Source: JAOARY01 sp045345765
Lineage (GTDB): Bacteria > Bacillota > Clostridia > Peptostreptococcales > Peptostreptococcaceae
Direction: 5' to 3'
Assembly (NCBI GenBank): GCA_045345765.1
Contig: CP148265.1
Location: 1,860,001-1,924,000, forward strand
DNA: 64,000 nucleotides
The notes beneath the pieces were generated by a model, which did not search any database, was not told the DNA's origin, and saw nothing but the letters and a program-made list of their open reading frames with translations. Positions 45,098-53,898 of this stretch are shown here, one piece after another. Both the position numbers and the translations under genes were made by a program. Position 1 is the stretch's first letter; each line of letters opens with the position of its first letter.

Positions 45098-45552
45098 ATG
45101 AATATGATAAACTGATATTAAATGAATTACAATTAGGACTACCTCTTTGTGATAATCCATTTGAAATTATAGCAAATAAATTAAATATGAATGAAGATTA
45201 TTTAATAGATAAATTAAATAATTTAAAAAAGGAAGGTCTTATAAGGAGATTTGGTGGAATATTTGACTCTAATAAGGTTGGTATAAAAAGTTCTTTGATG
45301 GCTTTGAAAGTAGATAAAGATATAAATCAAAATGCGTTTAATTCCATAGTAGAGATATTAAATTCATATCCTCAAATAACACATAATTATATAAGAGAGC
45401 ATGAATATCAAATTTGGTTTACGCTTATGGCTAAAGATAATAAAGAATTTGTTAAATTGATAGATGAAATAAAAAAAAGAACTGCTTGTAAAGATTTATT
45501 AAAATTAGAAGCTATAAAAAAGTATAAGACTAAGGTTTATCTACAATTATAA
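45061..45552 (+). CDS. ahbA: Siroheme decarboxylase alpha-type protein (AhbA-like)
   Basis: A 163-aa protein of the Lrp/AsnC fold: a winged helix (about 12-65; LPLCDNPFEIIANKLNMNED, LKKEGLIRRFGGIFD) followed by a RAM-like domain (LNSYPQITHNYIREHEYQIW). Proteins of this type with the motif RRFGG and HNYxR act as siroheme decarboxylase subunits, not DNA-binding regulators. It begins inside the last 37 bases of the ahbD-like gene with a strong SD (GGAGGGGG), so translation is coupled. It should pair with the AhbB-like protein to make 12,18-didecarboxysiroheme. Confidence 0.82.
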   Translation: MQVKEKLERFKLDEYDKLILNELQLGLPLCDNPFEIIANKLNMNEDYLIDKLNNLKKEGLIRRFGGIFDSNKVGIKSSLMALKVDKDINQNAFNSIVEILNSYPQITHNYIREHEYQIWFTLMAKDNKEFVKLIDEIKKRTACKDLLKLEAIKKYKTKVYLQL

Positions 45553-45680
45553 TAGCTAAATTTATTTTATATTAAATTTTTGATAAAAAATTTTATTTAA
45601 GTAAGCAAATGGTTGGTAGTGAACTAATAATAGAAAATGTATTCTTATTAGAGAAATCAACTTAAAAAGGATGTGAATTT

Positions 45681-46160
45681 ATGATAGATAAAATAGATAA
45701 AGATATTATAAATATAATGTGTAAGGATATTCCTATAAGAAAAGATTTATATGATTATATAGCTAATAAATTAGGAATTTCAAAGTTAGAGTTTTTGGAT
45801 AGATTAAAAAGATTAAATAAAAAAGGCATATTAAAGAGAATTTCGCCAATAATGTATCATTATAAAACTAAGTACAAATACAATGTTATGACAGTTTGGA
45901 AATTAGAAGATAACGATAAGGAAGAATTTTTAAAAAATATATTATCATTTGATATGATAAGTCATGTGTATGAACGTGAAGCAAAGGAAGGCTTTGATTA
46001 TAATATGTATGCTATGATACATTCTTCAAATGAAGATGAAATATTTAATATAGTAGATAAAATAAAAAGATTAAAGGGTATTGCTAAATATGATTTGTTA
46101 TTTACTAAAAAGGAATTAAAAAAGACAAGTCCTGATTATGGACAGATTTTAAAAGTGTAA
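45681..46160 (+). CDS. ahbB: Siroheme decarboxylase beta-type protein (AhbB-like)
   Basis: A 159-aa paralog of the AhbA-like protein with the same winged-helix plus RAM layout (KDLYDYIANKLGISKLEFLD, ILKRISPIMYHYKTKY, HVYEREAKEGFDYNMYAMIH). It is the likely beta partner of the siroheme decarboxylase. It starts about 130 bases after ahbA with SD AAAAGGATG and ends before a large hairpin. No siroheme synthesis genes are in the window, so substrate must come from genes elsewhere. A role as an ordinary AsnC regulator is the less likely alternative. Confidence 0.8.
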   Translation: MIDKIDKDIINIMCKDIPIRKDLYDYIANKLGISKLEFLDRLKRLNKKGILKRISPIMYHYKTKYKYNVMTVWKLEDNDKEEFLKNILSFDMISHVYEREAKEGFDYNMYAMIHSSNEDEIFNIVDKIKRLKGIAKYDLLFTKKELKKTSPDYGQILKV

Positions 46161-46170
46161 GATTATAAAT

Positions 46171-46270
46171 AAAAGAACTGTTATATTAATTTATCTAAAT
46201 ATTGTTTTTTTAATATAAAAATTAGCACAATATATTTTGGTTTTTTTAATTAAATATAACAGCTCTTTTT
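46171..46270. terminator. Large hairpin between ahbB and lrgB
   Basis: Arms AAAAGAACTGTTATATTAA and TTAAATATAACAGCTCTTTT are separated by about 60 bases that include another weak pairing. T-runs follow. It separates the convergent ahbB-like and lrgB genes and shares its stem with the hairpin at 10737. Confidence 0.75.
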
Positions 46271-46362
46271 TTTATCTAAATATATCGATATTATTTTATT
46301 AATATATTTTTCTATTTAACTAAGCAAGTGGAATGTAGTTTACTTAGATTTATTTTATGTAA

Positions 46363-47058
46363 CTATAAATTAAAGATTTTTAGAAATATAGGGGATAATA
46401 TAACGGTTAAGATTCCACAGACCCCTATACTTAGTCCGCTCATAGCACCTTCCACAGATCCCATTTCAATAGCTTTAGAAGTACCAACAGCATGTGCAGC
46501 ACTACCAATTCCTATACCAATTGCTATTTTATTTTTTATTTTAAAAATTTTCATTATACTTGGTGCTATTATAGAACCGAAAATTCCAGTTATTATAATC
46601 GAAACAACAGTTATTGAAGTTATTCCACCAAGTGAATCACACAGGCTTATTCCAAGTGGTGTAGTAATTGATTTTGGAATAAGTGAATAAAATATTTTAT
46701 TATCTATATTAAATAGTTTTGCCATTATAAATATCGAAATAAAGGATAAAAATACACTAAAACTAATACCAATAAGTATAGGCATAAAATGTTTTTTTAG
46801 ATGTTCGTAATTTATATATAGTGGAATTGCTAAAATTATAGTAGATGGAGTTAAGAATAATTTAATTAAATCTCCACCTTTTTGATAATGTCCTACTGGT
46901 ATATTAAAAATATATAAAAAACTACATATAAAAAATATGCATATAAGTAAAGGATTTAGTAATGGATTATTAAATTTTTTGTTTATAAAAATTCCAAGCC
47001 TAAACATTAAAATAGATAAAACAATTCCAAATGCTTCTGTATTTAAAATATCAACCAT
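46363..47058 (-). CDS. lrgB: LrgB-family membrane protein
   Basis: An integral membrane protein of 231 aa with about seven hydrophobic segments. It matches the LrgB/CidB family (LLNPLLICIFFICSFLYIF; KSITTPLGISLCDSLGGITS; IGSAAHAVGTSKAIEMGSVE). LrgAB was first linked to murein hydrolase control and later shown to export or import pyruvate in some Firmicutes. The frame is open from a TTG at 47067 but that overlaps the SD; the ATG at 47058, one base after the lrgA stop, has the SD AGAAAGG. Cotranscribed with lrgA. Confidence 0.9.
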   Translation of the reverse strand: MVDILNTEAFGIVLSILMFRLGIFINKKFNNPLLNPLLICIFFICSFLYIFNIPVGHYQKGGDLIKLFLTPSTIILAIPLYINYEHLKKHFMPILIGISFSVFLSFISIFIMAKLFNIDNKIFYSLIPKSITTPLGISLCDSLGGITSITVVSIIITGIFGSIIAPSIMKIFKIKNKIAIGIGIGSAAHAVGTSKAIEMGSVEGAMSGLSIGVCGILTVILSPIFLKIFNL

Positions 47059-47059
47059 G

Positions 47060-47401
47060 TTAATCAAACCTTTCTGCTAAAAATTGGACTAATAAAGAGG
47101 TTAAGGCCATAACCACAACTGTAGATATTAATATAATAACACTAAGTGGAATTATATTTGCCTTTATTATATCTAGGGATTTTAGTATCATAACTCCTGG
47201 TGGAATAAAGAAAAACGCAAGGTTTTTTAACATAAAATCAGACAAATCATTAAAGAATTCTACATTTAATATTCTAAATTTCAAGAGTAAAAATAATAGT
47301 ATCATACCAATAAGCCCAGATGGTAAAGGGATATAAATTCCGATAAAATCACTTATTAGCCAAATAAAAAATATTAGAGCTATTTGTTCAAGTATTTTCA
47401 T
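47060..47401 (-). CDS. lrgA: LrgA/CidA holin-like protein
   Basis: A 113-aa membrane protein with four hydrophobic helices. The stretch LPSGLIGMILLFLLL and the block LKNLAFFFIPPGVMIL are hallmarks of the LrgA/CidA holin-like family. It is the first gene of the lrgAB unit (lrgB starts 1 base beyond its stop). An SD (AGGAGTTG) precedes the ATG. No LytSR regulator genes are adjacent. Confidence 0.9.
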   Translation of the reverse strand: MKILEQIALIFFIWLISDFIGIYIPLPSGLIGMILLFLLLKFRILNVEFFNDLSDFMLKNLAFFFIPPGVMILKSLDIIKANIIPLSVIILISTVVVMALTSLLVQFLAERFD

Positions 47402-47615
47402 AAATTCAACTCCTATAATATTGTATACAAAACATTTTACTATTTATAAAAAAAAAATCAACCTAAAAAACATAAAAAATAAATTATATAGCAAACAAAT
47501 AGTAAGAAAAATAAATTATAAGAATATCTTATACATGATTAAATTATATGCAAAAGAGGGTAGATATATAATAGAAGTTCTTTGTTTAGAAAAATCTTTA
47601 ATGGAGGTGGTGAAT

Positions 47616-48011
47616 TTGAAATTTGATCCAAAAGATTTATACAAAGAAGATAGAAGAAGCAAAGAAAGAAGAAAAAATGATGACATATGGGTTAAATTTA
47701 TAAAATTATCATCAGTTACTGTATGGTTTTTGACTATGTTTATGTTGATATTTATAGATATGTCTAGTCCCCAAGAAGAGAGTTTTTTTACAGAATTATT
47801 ATCTATAAGACCAAGGAATTCTTGGGATATGAAGAATTTAACAATAGCTTTTTATATAGCAATATCCTCATTGTTTTATTCTATAACTGTTTTGATGGTT
47901 AATCTAAAGAGACTAAAAAGAAAATCGGATAGGATAAGTATTTCTAATATATTTATAATGCTTGTTTCAATAGGAGTAATAATATTTTATATGACAAAGA
48001 CTTTGATTTAA
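47616..48011 (+). CDS. Unrecognised small membrane protein, 131 aa
   Basis: I do not recognise this protein. It begins with a strongly charged cytosolic segment (YKEDRRSKERRKNDD) followed by about three membrane helices (near 27-48, 74-95 and 108-127). The frame is open upstream to 47421, but the first 65 codons are low-complexity; the SD GGAGGTG at 47603-47609 is 6 bases before the TTG at 47616, which is used here. It stands alone between divergent lrgA and convergent 48113. A structural or regulatory membrane role cannot be specified. Confidence 0.65.
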   Translation: MKFDPKDLYKEDRRSKERRKNDDIWVKFIKLSSVTVWFLTMFMLIFIDMSSPQEESFFTELLSIRPRNSWDMKNLTIAFYIAISSLFYSITVLMVNLKRLKRKSDRISISNIFIMLVSIGVIIFYMTKTLI

Positions 48012-48053
48012 TTAATTGTGTTTTTATGAATTTATGAATTTTATAAAATCTAT

Positions 48054-48094
48054 GAAAAAAAGGTGATTAAATTAATATTTAATCACCTTTTTTT
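48054..48094. terminator. Bidirectional terminator
   Basis: AAAAAAAGGTGATTAAAT pairs with ATTTAATCACCTTTTTTT, with a short loop. It separates the small membrane protein gene from the convergent dUTPase-like gene. Confidence 0.92.
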
Positions 48095-48112
48095 ATATAT
48101 AAGTTTTAGTTA

Positions 48113-48616
48113 TTAAAAAAATGAACATTTTAAATAAGTATCATATAATTCATCGAAGCTAAGACCTAGTATTTCACCAATAGAAACAAAATAGCTAAAA
48201 ATCTTTATATAGATATTTATACCATCTATAAAATTATCTTGTTTTAAAGCTGATTTTAGGCTAGATATATTATCAAATATACTAGAAAATAGTTTGATTA
48301 AACTTTCTTCATGATCTATTGAATCTATAACTGTATTATCTATTATATTAAAATTATAATTATTTCCTATTGATAATAAGAATTTAAGTGTATCCATATA
48401 TCTTATGATTAATTTTTCTTTTGGGATTTCATAGTCAATCATAGAGTATTTATAACATTTTGTTAAATTAGCAAGTTCGCCTAATTTTGTTTGCAAAGCT
48501 AGAAATTTTACATCAAATAAATTTTCTTCCCCGATAGAATCTTCTGAGATACTAGACATTTTCTTTATTTTATTTTCCATAATATCTTGTATTTTGAATA
48601 AATTATTAAGTTCCAT
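48113..48616 (-). CDS. Dimeric-dUTPase-like (dUTPase_2) all-alpha protein
   Basis: A 167-aa helical protein resembling the all-alpha dimeric dUTPases: ALQTKLGELANLTKCYKYS corresponds to the family motif EIGELANExRCFKYWS and RYMDTLKFLLSIGNNY to the second metal motif. Several metal-binding acids seem replaced (ELANL for ELANE, IIRYMD for EExxD), so catalytic activity is uncertain. The frame is open from a TTG at 48628, but the SD GGAGGTC points to the ATG at 48616. A FapR-like operator lies about 50-70 bases upstream. The cell already has a trimeric dUTPase gene (30888). It may be a degenerate copy with another role. Confidence 0.6.
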   Translation of the reverse strand: MELNNLFKIQDIMENKIKKMSSISEDSIGEENLFDVKFLALQTKLGELANLTKCYKYSMIDYEIPKEKLIIRYMDTLKFLLSIGNNYNFNIIDNTVIDSIDHEESLIKLFSSIFDNISSLKSALKQDNFIDGINIYIKIFSYFVSIGEILGLSFDELYDTYLKCSFF

Positions 48617-48666
48617 AAAGACCTCCAATATAAATAATATATATGTAAATTGATTTTAATTTTAAA

Positions 48667-48683
48667 TTAGTACCTGATACTAA
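48667..48683. promoter_or_regulatory. FapR-like operator
   Basis: TTAGTACCTGATACTAA matches the 17-bp FapR operator of Bacillus as I remember it. FapR senses malonyl-CoA and represses lipid-synthesis genes. The site lies close to the likely transcription start of the dUTPase-like gene (leftward) and about 200 bases before a chemoreceptor gene. Neither is a known FapR target, so the identity needs testing. Confidence 0.5.
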
Positions 48684-48879
48684 AACCTACTATAATGATA
48701 TACTATAATTTATTATTTGTAAAGATATTAACTTTGAAAATTTTACAAAAACGTTTTCTTGAGAATTTAGACAATGTAGAATTAAAATACAAAATAAATT
48801 TATATTTTTAACTTGCTTATAATTAGGGTATGTATCAAATATGTGTTTTTTAAAATTTGAAAGAGAAGGAAGGGTTTTT

Positions 48880-50412
48880 ATGAATAATTCTTTGGTAACC
48901 ATTAAAGAAAGTATTTTAAAAAGTTTTAAAAGAGCATCATTAACAATTTTTGTATTTATTTCAACATACATAGTTATAAATTATTTTTTTATGCAAGGAG
49001 ATAATAAAAATAATTTAAATGGAATGGCATTCTTTTTTATTTTTATAATAAGTATTTTAGTTATCATATTTATATTAATGATGGATAAAATAGATATATC
49101 TGTTGATGGTAAGATAAATATTCTTAGTTTTAGTTTTTTGATTGGACTTTCATTTGTAGCTAAATCTGCATATACAATAAATATATTAACATTTACATTT
49201 GTTATGGTAGCATTTATTCCTATCGTATTACTGCACGATAATATAGCTTATATGATATATCAAGCATTAATATATGTGATATTTTATCTAACAGTAGGAA
49301 CATCAAAAACAGCAGTGCCAACGCTTAATGAACTTATCAAAATTGACGTAGTTGCAGGAAGACTTAAAATCACTATATTTATAATAGTATTGATAGCTAG
49401 TATAGTAACGTATTTTATTAGAAAAGGTATAATTTCGATATTTGAAAGTTTAGCATCTTCAATAAATGAAACAAATGAACTTGCTAGAAAACAAAGAAAA
49501 AAATCAATTGAATTAGTTGAAAGTATTAAATTCTCAAAAGATCAGTTTAACGAACTTAGTGCATCAACAAATTCATTACATGATGCGATAAGTGAAATCG
49601 ATAAAGCTATGGATGAAATGGCAAGTGGAGCTGTTACACAGTCATCAGCATTAGATGATGGTATGGGAGCCTTATCTAATTTAAGTAATATAATAGACAA
49701 TATATCAACAACTATAAGTGAACTTAGTGCAGGAACAGAAGAAAATCATAAATTAAATAAAGAAAGTACATCAACATTGGATGAATTAGAGAGAAATATG
49801 AGTAATTCAAAAGGTCTTAACACAAAGATTATAAAAACTATAGATAATATGTTAGATAAGTTTAAACATATTATAGAAGCAATAAGCAAAATAGATTCGA
49901 TTGCAGGACAAACCAATTTATTAGCGCTTAATGCTTCTATTGAATCAGCTAGAGCTGGAGAAGCTGGTAAAGGTTTTGCAGTGGTAGCAGAAGAAATTAG
50001 AAAATTAGCAGAAGAAACATCAGATAGTGCAAGAAAAATAAATGAGGTAATAGAAGATATAAATAATAATATAAATGATGTTAATAAGACTTTAGGAGAT
50101 TTAAATGAACAATCAAATGAGACCAATTTGATTGTAAATAAAACTTCAGAAAATATAAATAAAACATTAAATTATTTAAATGTATCAGAACAGGGATTAA
50201 ATAAAGCTTCTAGTAAATCGAAAACACTTGAAAATGTTAAAAATTCAACTTTAGATACATTTAGCACAATATCAGAGGTTGCACAAAGATATTCAGCAAC
50301 AGCAGAGGAAGTCAGTGCAAGTGTTGCTAAAGTTTTGGCAGATATACAAGATATAGCTGAATACTCAAAAGCAATAAATGAAAAAATAATTCATCTTACA
50401 GATGAAAATTAA
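48880..50412 (+). CDS. Chemoreceptor with six-helix membrane sensor, no HAMP
   Basis: A 510-aa chemoreceptor of unusual form. Residues about 15-190 contain six predicted membrane helices and almost no outer domain, followed directly by a helical linker and the signalling domain with NASIESARAGEAGKGFAVVA and EEIRKLAEETSDSARK; no HAMP is visible. Receptors of this type probably sense membrane state, protons or small hydrophobic molecules. The frame opens at 48841, but the SD GAAGGAAGGG favours the ATG at 48880. Terminated by a hairpin at 50433. Distinct from the Cache-type receptors elsewhere in the window. Confidence 0.9.
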   Translation: MNNSLVTIKESILKSFKRASLTIFVFISTYIVINYFFMQGDNKNNLNGMAFFFIFIISILVIIFILMMDKIDISVDGKINILSFSFLIGLSFVAKSAYTINILTFTFVMVAFIPIVLLHDNIAYMIYQALIYVIFYLTVGTSKTAVPTLNELIKIDVVAGRLKITIFIIVLIASIVTYFIRKGIISIFESLASSINETNELARKQRKKSIELVESIKFSKDQFNELSASTNSLHDAISEIDKAMDEMASGAVTQSSALDDGMGALSNLSNIIDNISTTISELSAGTEENHKLNKESTSTLDELERNMSNSKGLNTKIIKTIDNMLDKFKHIIEAISKIDSIAGQTNLLALNASIESARAGEAGKGFAVVAEEIRKLAEETSDSARKINEVIEDINNNINDVNKTLGDLNEQSNETNLIVNKTSENINKTLNYLNVSEQGLNKASSKSKTLENVKNSTLDTFSTISEVAQRYSATAEEVSASVAKVLADIQDIAEYSKAINEKIIHLTDEN

Positions 50413-50432
50413 ATAAATAATTTTTGGGTTTG

Positions 50433-50476
50433 AAAAGATATCTCAATTTATTTATAATTATGAGATATCTTTTTTG
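50433..50476 (+). terminator. Terminator after chemoreceptor gene
   Basis: AAAAGATATCTCA pairs with TGAGATATCTTTT across about 15 bases and is followed by Ts. Confidence 0.85.
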
Positions 50477-50587
50477 ATTGTAATAAGAATTTAATAATTT
50501 TTAAATATAAACTATATTACAATTAAAAAAAAATAGGGTATTATTATAATGTAAATAAATATATATTGATAAACAAAAGGTGATAAA

Positions 50588-51961
50588 ATGGCAAAGAAAA
50601 AAACAAAATTTATATGTCAAAATTGTGGAACAGTTCAATTAAAGTGGATGGGAAGATGTCCGGATTGTGATGAATGGAATACTTTGGTTGAAGAATTAGA
50701 AGAAAAAGTAGTGGATAGGAGAAATATTAAATTTATAGATAAAATTTCAGTAAAAAAGCCTATTAAGATAAATGAAATAGAAATAGGAAAAGAAGAAAGA
50801 TTCAAAACTGGAATTGATGAATTTGATAGAGTATTAGGTGGAGGAATTGTTAAAGGTTCATTGGTATTAATAGGTGGAGCACCTGGAATTGGTAAGTCAA
50901 CTTTATTAATACAAGTTGCAAAGATATTAGATAATATAGGTAAGAAAGTTCTATATGTTTCTGGTGAAGAATCTGTTGCTCAGATTAAATTAAGAAGTGA
51001 TAGATTGGATATAAAATCAGAGGATATATATTTATTTGGTGAAAATAATTTATATAATATAGAAAAGATAGTTGAAGAATTAGAACCAGAAATACTTATA
51101 ATTGATTCTATCCAAACAATGTATAATCCTGATTTATCTTCAGCACCAGGAAGTGTTAGTCAAGTTAGAGATTCAACTTCTTCGCTTATGAAGATTTGTA
51201 AAGGAAGAGGAATATCAACTTTTATTGTTGGACATGTTACTAAAGATGGTGGTCTTGCAGGTCCAAGAGTATTAGAACATATGGTTGATACAGTTATATA
51301 TTTTGAGGGTGATAGATATAATACCTATAGAATGATAAGAGCCGTAAAAAATAGATTTGGTTCAACTAATGAACTTGGATTATTTGAAATGAATGATAAA
51401 GGTCTTAAGGAAATATTAAATCCATCATCTGTATTGATTTCTGAAAGAAATAAAGAGGTTTCAGGTTCTTGTATAAGTTCGATAATGGAAGGAACTAGAC
51501 CTATTTTAGTTGAAGTTCAAGCTTTGGTTTCACCTTCTAATGTGGGTATACCAAGAAGAACTTCATTAGGGATTGAATCTTCAAGATTATCATTATTATT
51601 AGCAGTATTAGAAAAAAGAATAGGGATAAATGCAAGTTCTAAAGATGTTTATTTAAATATTGTTGGAGGTCTTAGACTTTCGGAACCTGGAATGGATTTG
51701 GCTATAATAAGTTCAATTGTTTCGAGTCATAAAAATATTTCAATAAGTGAAAAAACTGTTGTTATAGGAGAGGTTGGACTAACAGGTGAAGTAAGAGGTG
51801 TATCATTTTTAGAAAAAAGATTATTAGAAGCTAAAAAGTTAGGGTTTGAAAAAGCTATAATACCAAAATCAAATCTTACAAATGTAAAAGATATAGACGA
51901 GTTAAAAATCCATGGTGTTGATAATGTTAAAAATGCATTAAATATTATATTAAGTGATTAA
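50588..51961 (+). CDS. radA: DNA repair protein RadA (Sms)
   Basis: Cytosolic ATPase of 457 aa acting in recombination and branch migration. The N-terminal zinc finger has CQNCG and CPDC (residues about 9-30). The RecA-like core has Walker A GGAPGIGKST and the RadA-specific KNRFGSTNELGLFEM motif, and the C-terminal part is the Lon-protease-like domain (EVQALVSPSNVGIPRRTSLG). SD AAAGGTGA. disA follows 16 bases later, the classical clostridial/bacillar arrangement. Normal length; nothing unusual. Confidence 0.97.
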   Translation: MAKKKTKFICQNCGTVQLKWMGRCPDCDEWNTLVEELEEKVVDRRNIKFIDKISVKKPIKINEIEIGKEERFKTGIDEFDRVLGGGIVKGSLVLIGGAPGIGKSTLLIQVAKILDNIGKKVLYVSGEESVAQIKLRSDRLDIKSEDIYLFGENNLYNIEKIVEELEPEILIIDSIQTMYNPDLSSAPGSVSQVRDSTSSLMKICKGRGISTFIVGHVTKDGGLAGPRVLEHMVDTVIYFEGDRYNTYRMIRAVKNRFGSTNELGLFEMNDKGLKEILNPSSVLISERNKEVSGSCISSIMEGTRPILVEVQALVSPSNVGIPRRTSLGIESSRLSLLLAVLEKRIGINASSKDVYLNIVGGLRLSEPGMDLAIISSIVSSHKNISISEKTVVIGEVGLTGEVRGVSFLEKRLLEAKKLGFEKAIIPKSNLTNVKDIDELKIHGVDNVKNALNIILSD

Positions 51962-51976
51962 AAGGGGGGGAATAAT

Positions 51977-53053
51977 TTGAGTTCTAAATTTTTTAAAGAT
52001 GAAAAAAGTTTAAATTTCTTTAAGATGATTGCTCCAGGAACACCTCTTAGGGAAGGACTTGAAAATGTATTAAGAGCAAAAACTGGAGCGTTAATTGTTA
52101 TTGGTGATAGTCAAAAGATATTAGATACAGTAGATGGTGGGTTCAATATAGATTGTAATTTTTCTCCTGCAAATCTTTATGAACTTGCAAAGATGGATGG
52201 TGCAATAATACTTAATTATAACGTGAGTAAGATTTTGTATGCTAATACTCAACTCAATCCTTCGCCATCAATAACGACAGATGAAACTGGAACAAGACAT
52301 AGAACAGCTCAAAGAGTTGCAATAGAAACTGATGAAATTGTTATTTCAATCTCACAAAGAAGAAATATTATAACTTTATATAAAGGCTATGACAAATATG
52401 TATTAAAAGACACTACAAGAATATTATCTAATGGAAACCAAGCTATACAAACTTTAGATAAGTATAGAAAGACATTAGATCAAAATATGATAAACCTTAC
52501 AGCTTTAGAGTTTGAAGATTTAGTTACATTAGAAGATGTTGCAAAAGTCATACAAAGAACTGAAATGGTTATGAAAATAGCAAATAAAGTTGAAAGAGCT
52601 ATACTAGAACTTGGTGAAGAAGGACAACTTGTAAGTATGCAATTGGATGAACTTGTAGTCAATGTAAAACAAGATTCTAAGCTTGTTTTTAAAGATTATT
52701 GCAAGAATCTAGATATGAAATACAATGATTTTAAGAAGCTTATAATGCAGCTTGGTTCTGAAGAACTTTTAAATTTAACAAATATAATAAAAATATTAGG
52801 ATATTCTTCATTAGAAGAGGATATAGAAAAAGCAATAAGTACAAGAGGATTTAGAATACTTAAAAAAATACCTAAACTTCCGTATAATGTTATAGAAAAT
52901 TTAATATATTATTTTGATTCTTTTAAAGATATAATGAATGCTACAACTGAAGATTTAGAAGAAGTTGAAGGGATAGGAAATGTAAGAGCCAAATCAATAA
53001 TAAATGGGATAGAAAGATTAAAAGATCAAGTCTTTTTAGATAGACATATTTAA
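51977..53053 (+). CDS. disA: DNA integrity scanning diadenylate cyclase
   Basis: Cytosolic enzyme of 358 aa that makes c-di-AMP from two ATP and stops at branched DNA. The N-terminal DAC domain shows MDGAIILNYNVSKIL and the catalytic GTRHRTAQRVA (RHR). A helical spine and the C-terminal HhH DNA-binding domain (LEEVEGIGNVRAKSIINGIE) follow. The start is TTG 7 bases behind a strong SD (AAAGGGGGGG). It forms an operon with radA. No c-di-AMP riboswitch was recognised in the window. Confidence 0.97.
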   Translation: MSSKFFKDEKSLNFFKMIAPGTPLREGLENVLRAKTGALIVIGDSQKILDTVDGGFNIDCNFSPANLYELAKMDGAIILNYNVSKILYANTQLNPSPSITTDETGTRHRTAQRVAIETDEIVISISQRRNIITLYKGYDKYVLKDTTRILSNGNQAIQTLDKYRKTLDQNMINLTALEFEDLVTLEDVAKVIQRTEMVMKIANKVERAILELGEEGQLVSMQLDELVVNVKQDSKLVFKDYCKNLDMKYNDFKKLIMQLGSEELLNLTNIIKILGYSSLEEDIEKAISTRGFRILKKIPKLPYNVIENLIYYFDSFKDIMNATTEDLEEVEGIGNVRAKSIINGIERLKDQVFLDRHI

Positions 53054-53313
53054 TTATTTTTAGAGAATAATATATATAAATTAAGGCAAAATAAAAATTA
53101 GTTTATAAAATTAATTATAAACTAATTAAAATTTATTTACAGGAGAATTAAGTTTTGTAATTATTTTAATCTATTAAAACATAAATTATTATCTTATAAT
53201 TTATATAATTAAATTAAAATTTATTTTTATAAATTCAAAATAAATTAATATTATTTTAATTCTTTATTAATATTATATTCTAAACTTAAAGAGTATAATA
53301 TATATAAGTATTA
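53054..53313. other. AT-rich gap between disA and the DUF1573-like gene
   Basis: A 26-base A/T inverted repeat (AATTAGTTTATAA with TTATAAACTAATT) spans about 53096-53128 and may be a weak terminator for disA. No ORF or other recognisable signal is seen; both flanking genes end here. Confidence 0.45.
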
Positions 53314-53706
53314 TTAAAATAAACTATATTTACCAAGAGTATTTATTTTATTATATTCATCTTCAATTGTTTTTTCTAAATTTATATCTAAGGTATTAGC
53401 AAGTGCAAATAAATAAAAAATATGATTTCCTATTTCTTCTTGGATTTTATCTTGGCAAATAGGACATATATGACCATCTATATGATTTTTCATTAAATCA
53501 GATAAATCGTCTAAGCTGATGTCCATCGGAATTTCTTGTTTTTTAGCATGAATTTCAACACAACCACAAGATGTGACAGTTTTTACAACAGCTCTGTTTA
53601 TTTTTGCATTTGTTTCATCTAATTTTGTAATTATGTCTAGGATGCTTTTATGTCTAAATAATACTTCTTTACTTCGTTCTTGAAACTTTTTTAGAGTATT
53701 TTCCAA
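53314..53706 (-). CDS. Small protein with cysteine pairs and MazG-like tail (DUF1573-type)
   Basis: A 130-aa cytosolic protein. The N-terminus is helical (KSILDIITKLDETNAKINRA), then VTSCGCVEI and HICPICQDK give cysteine pairs that could bind zinc or Fe-S, and the tail EEIGNHIFYLFALANTLDIN resembles the metal-binding helix of MazG-like proteins. Clostridial proteins of this kind are, as I recall, annotated DUF1573 or hypothetical. The frame is open from a TTG at 53712, but the TTG at 53706 is 9 bases from the SD AAAGGAG and is preferred. It faces disA and is divergent from the PIN/TRAM gene. Function unknown. Confidence 0.6.
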   Translation of the reverse strand: MENTLKKFQERSKEVLFRHKSILDIITKLDETNAKINRAVVKTVTSCGCVEIHAKKQEIPMDISLDDLSDLMKNHIDGHICPICQDKIQEEIGNHIFYLFALANTLDINLEKTIEDEYNKINTLGKYSLF

Positions 53707-53898
53707 TATCAACAGCTCCTTTAAGTAGATATAATTTAATATATTTTATTTTAAAAAAACAATACTTTGTAATAATTATAATCAAAAAACATATATTGTG
53801 TCAATTTTTCGAAAAATATATTTTGGTAATTTTACAAATTTATAAAAGAGATGATATAATTAACTTGGATTTTAATGTGTTAATATTTTATTTGAATA

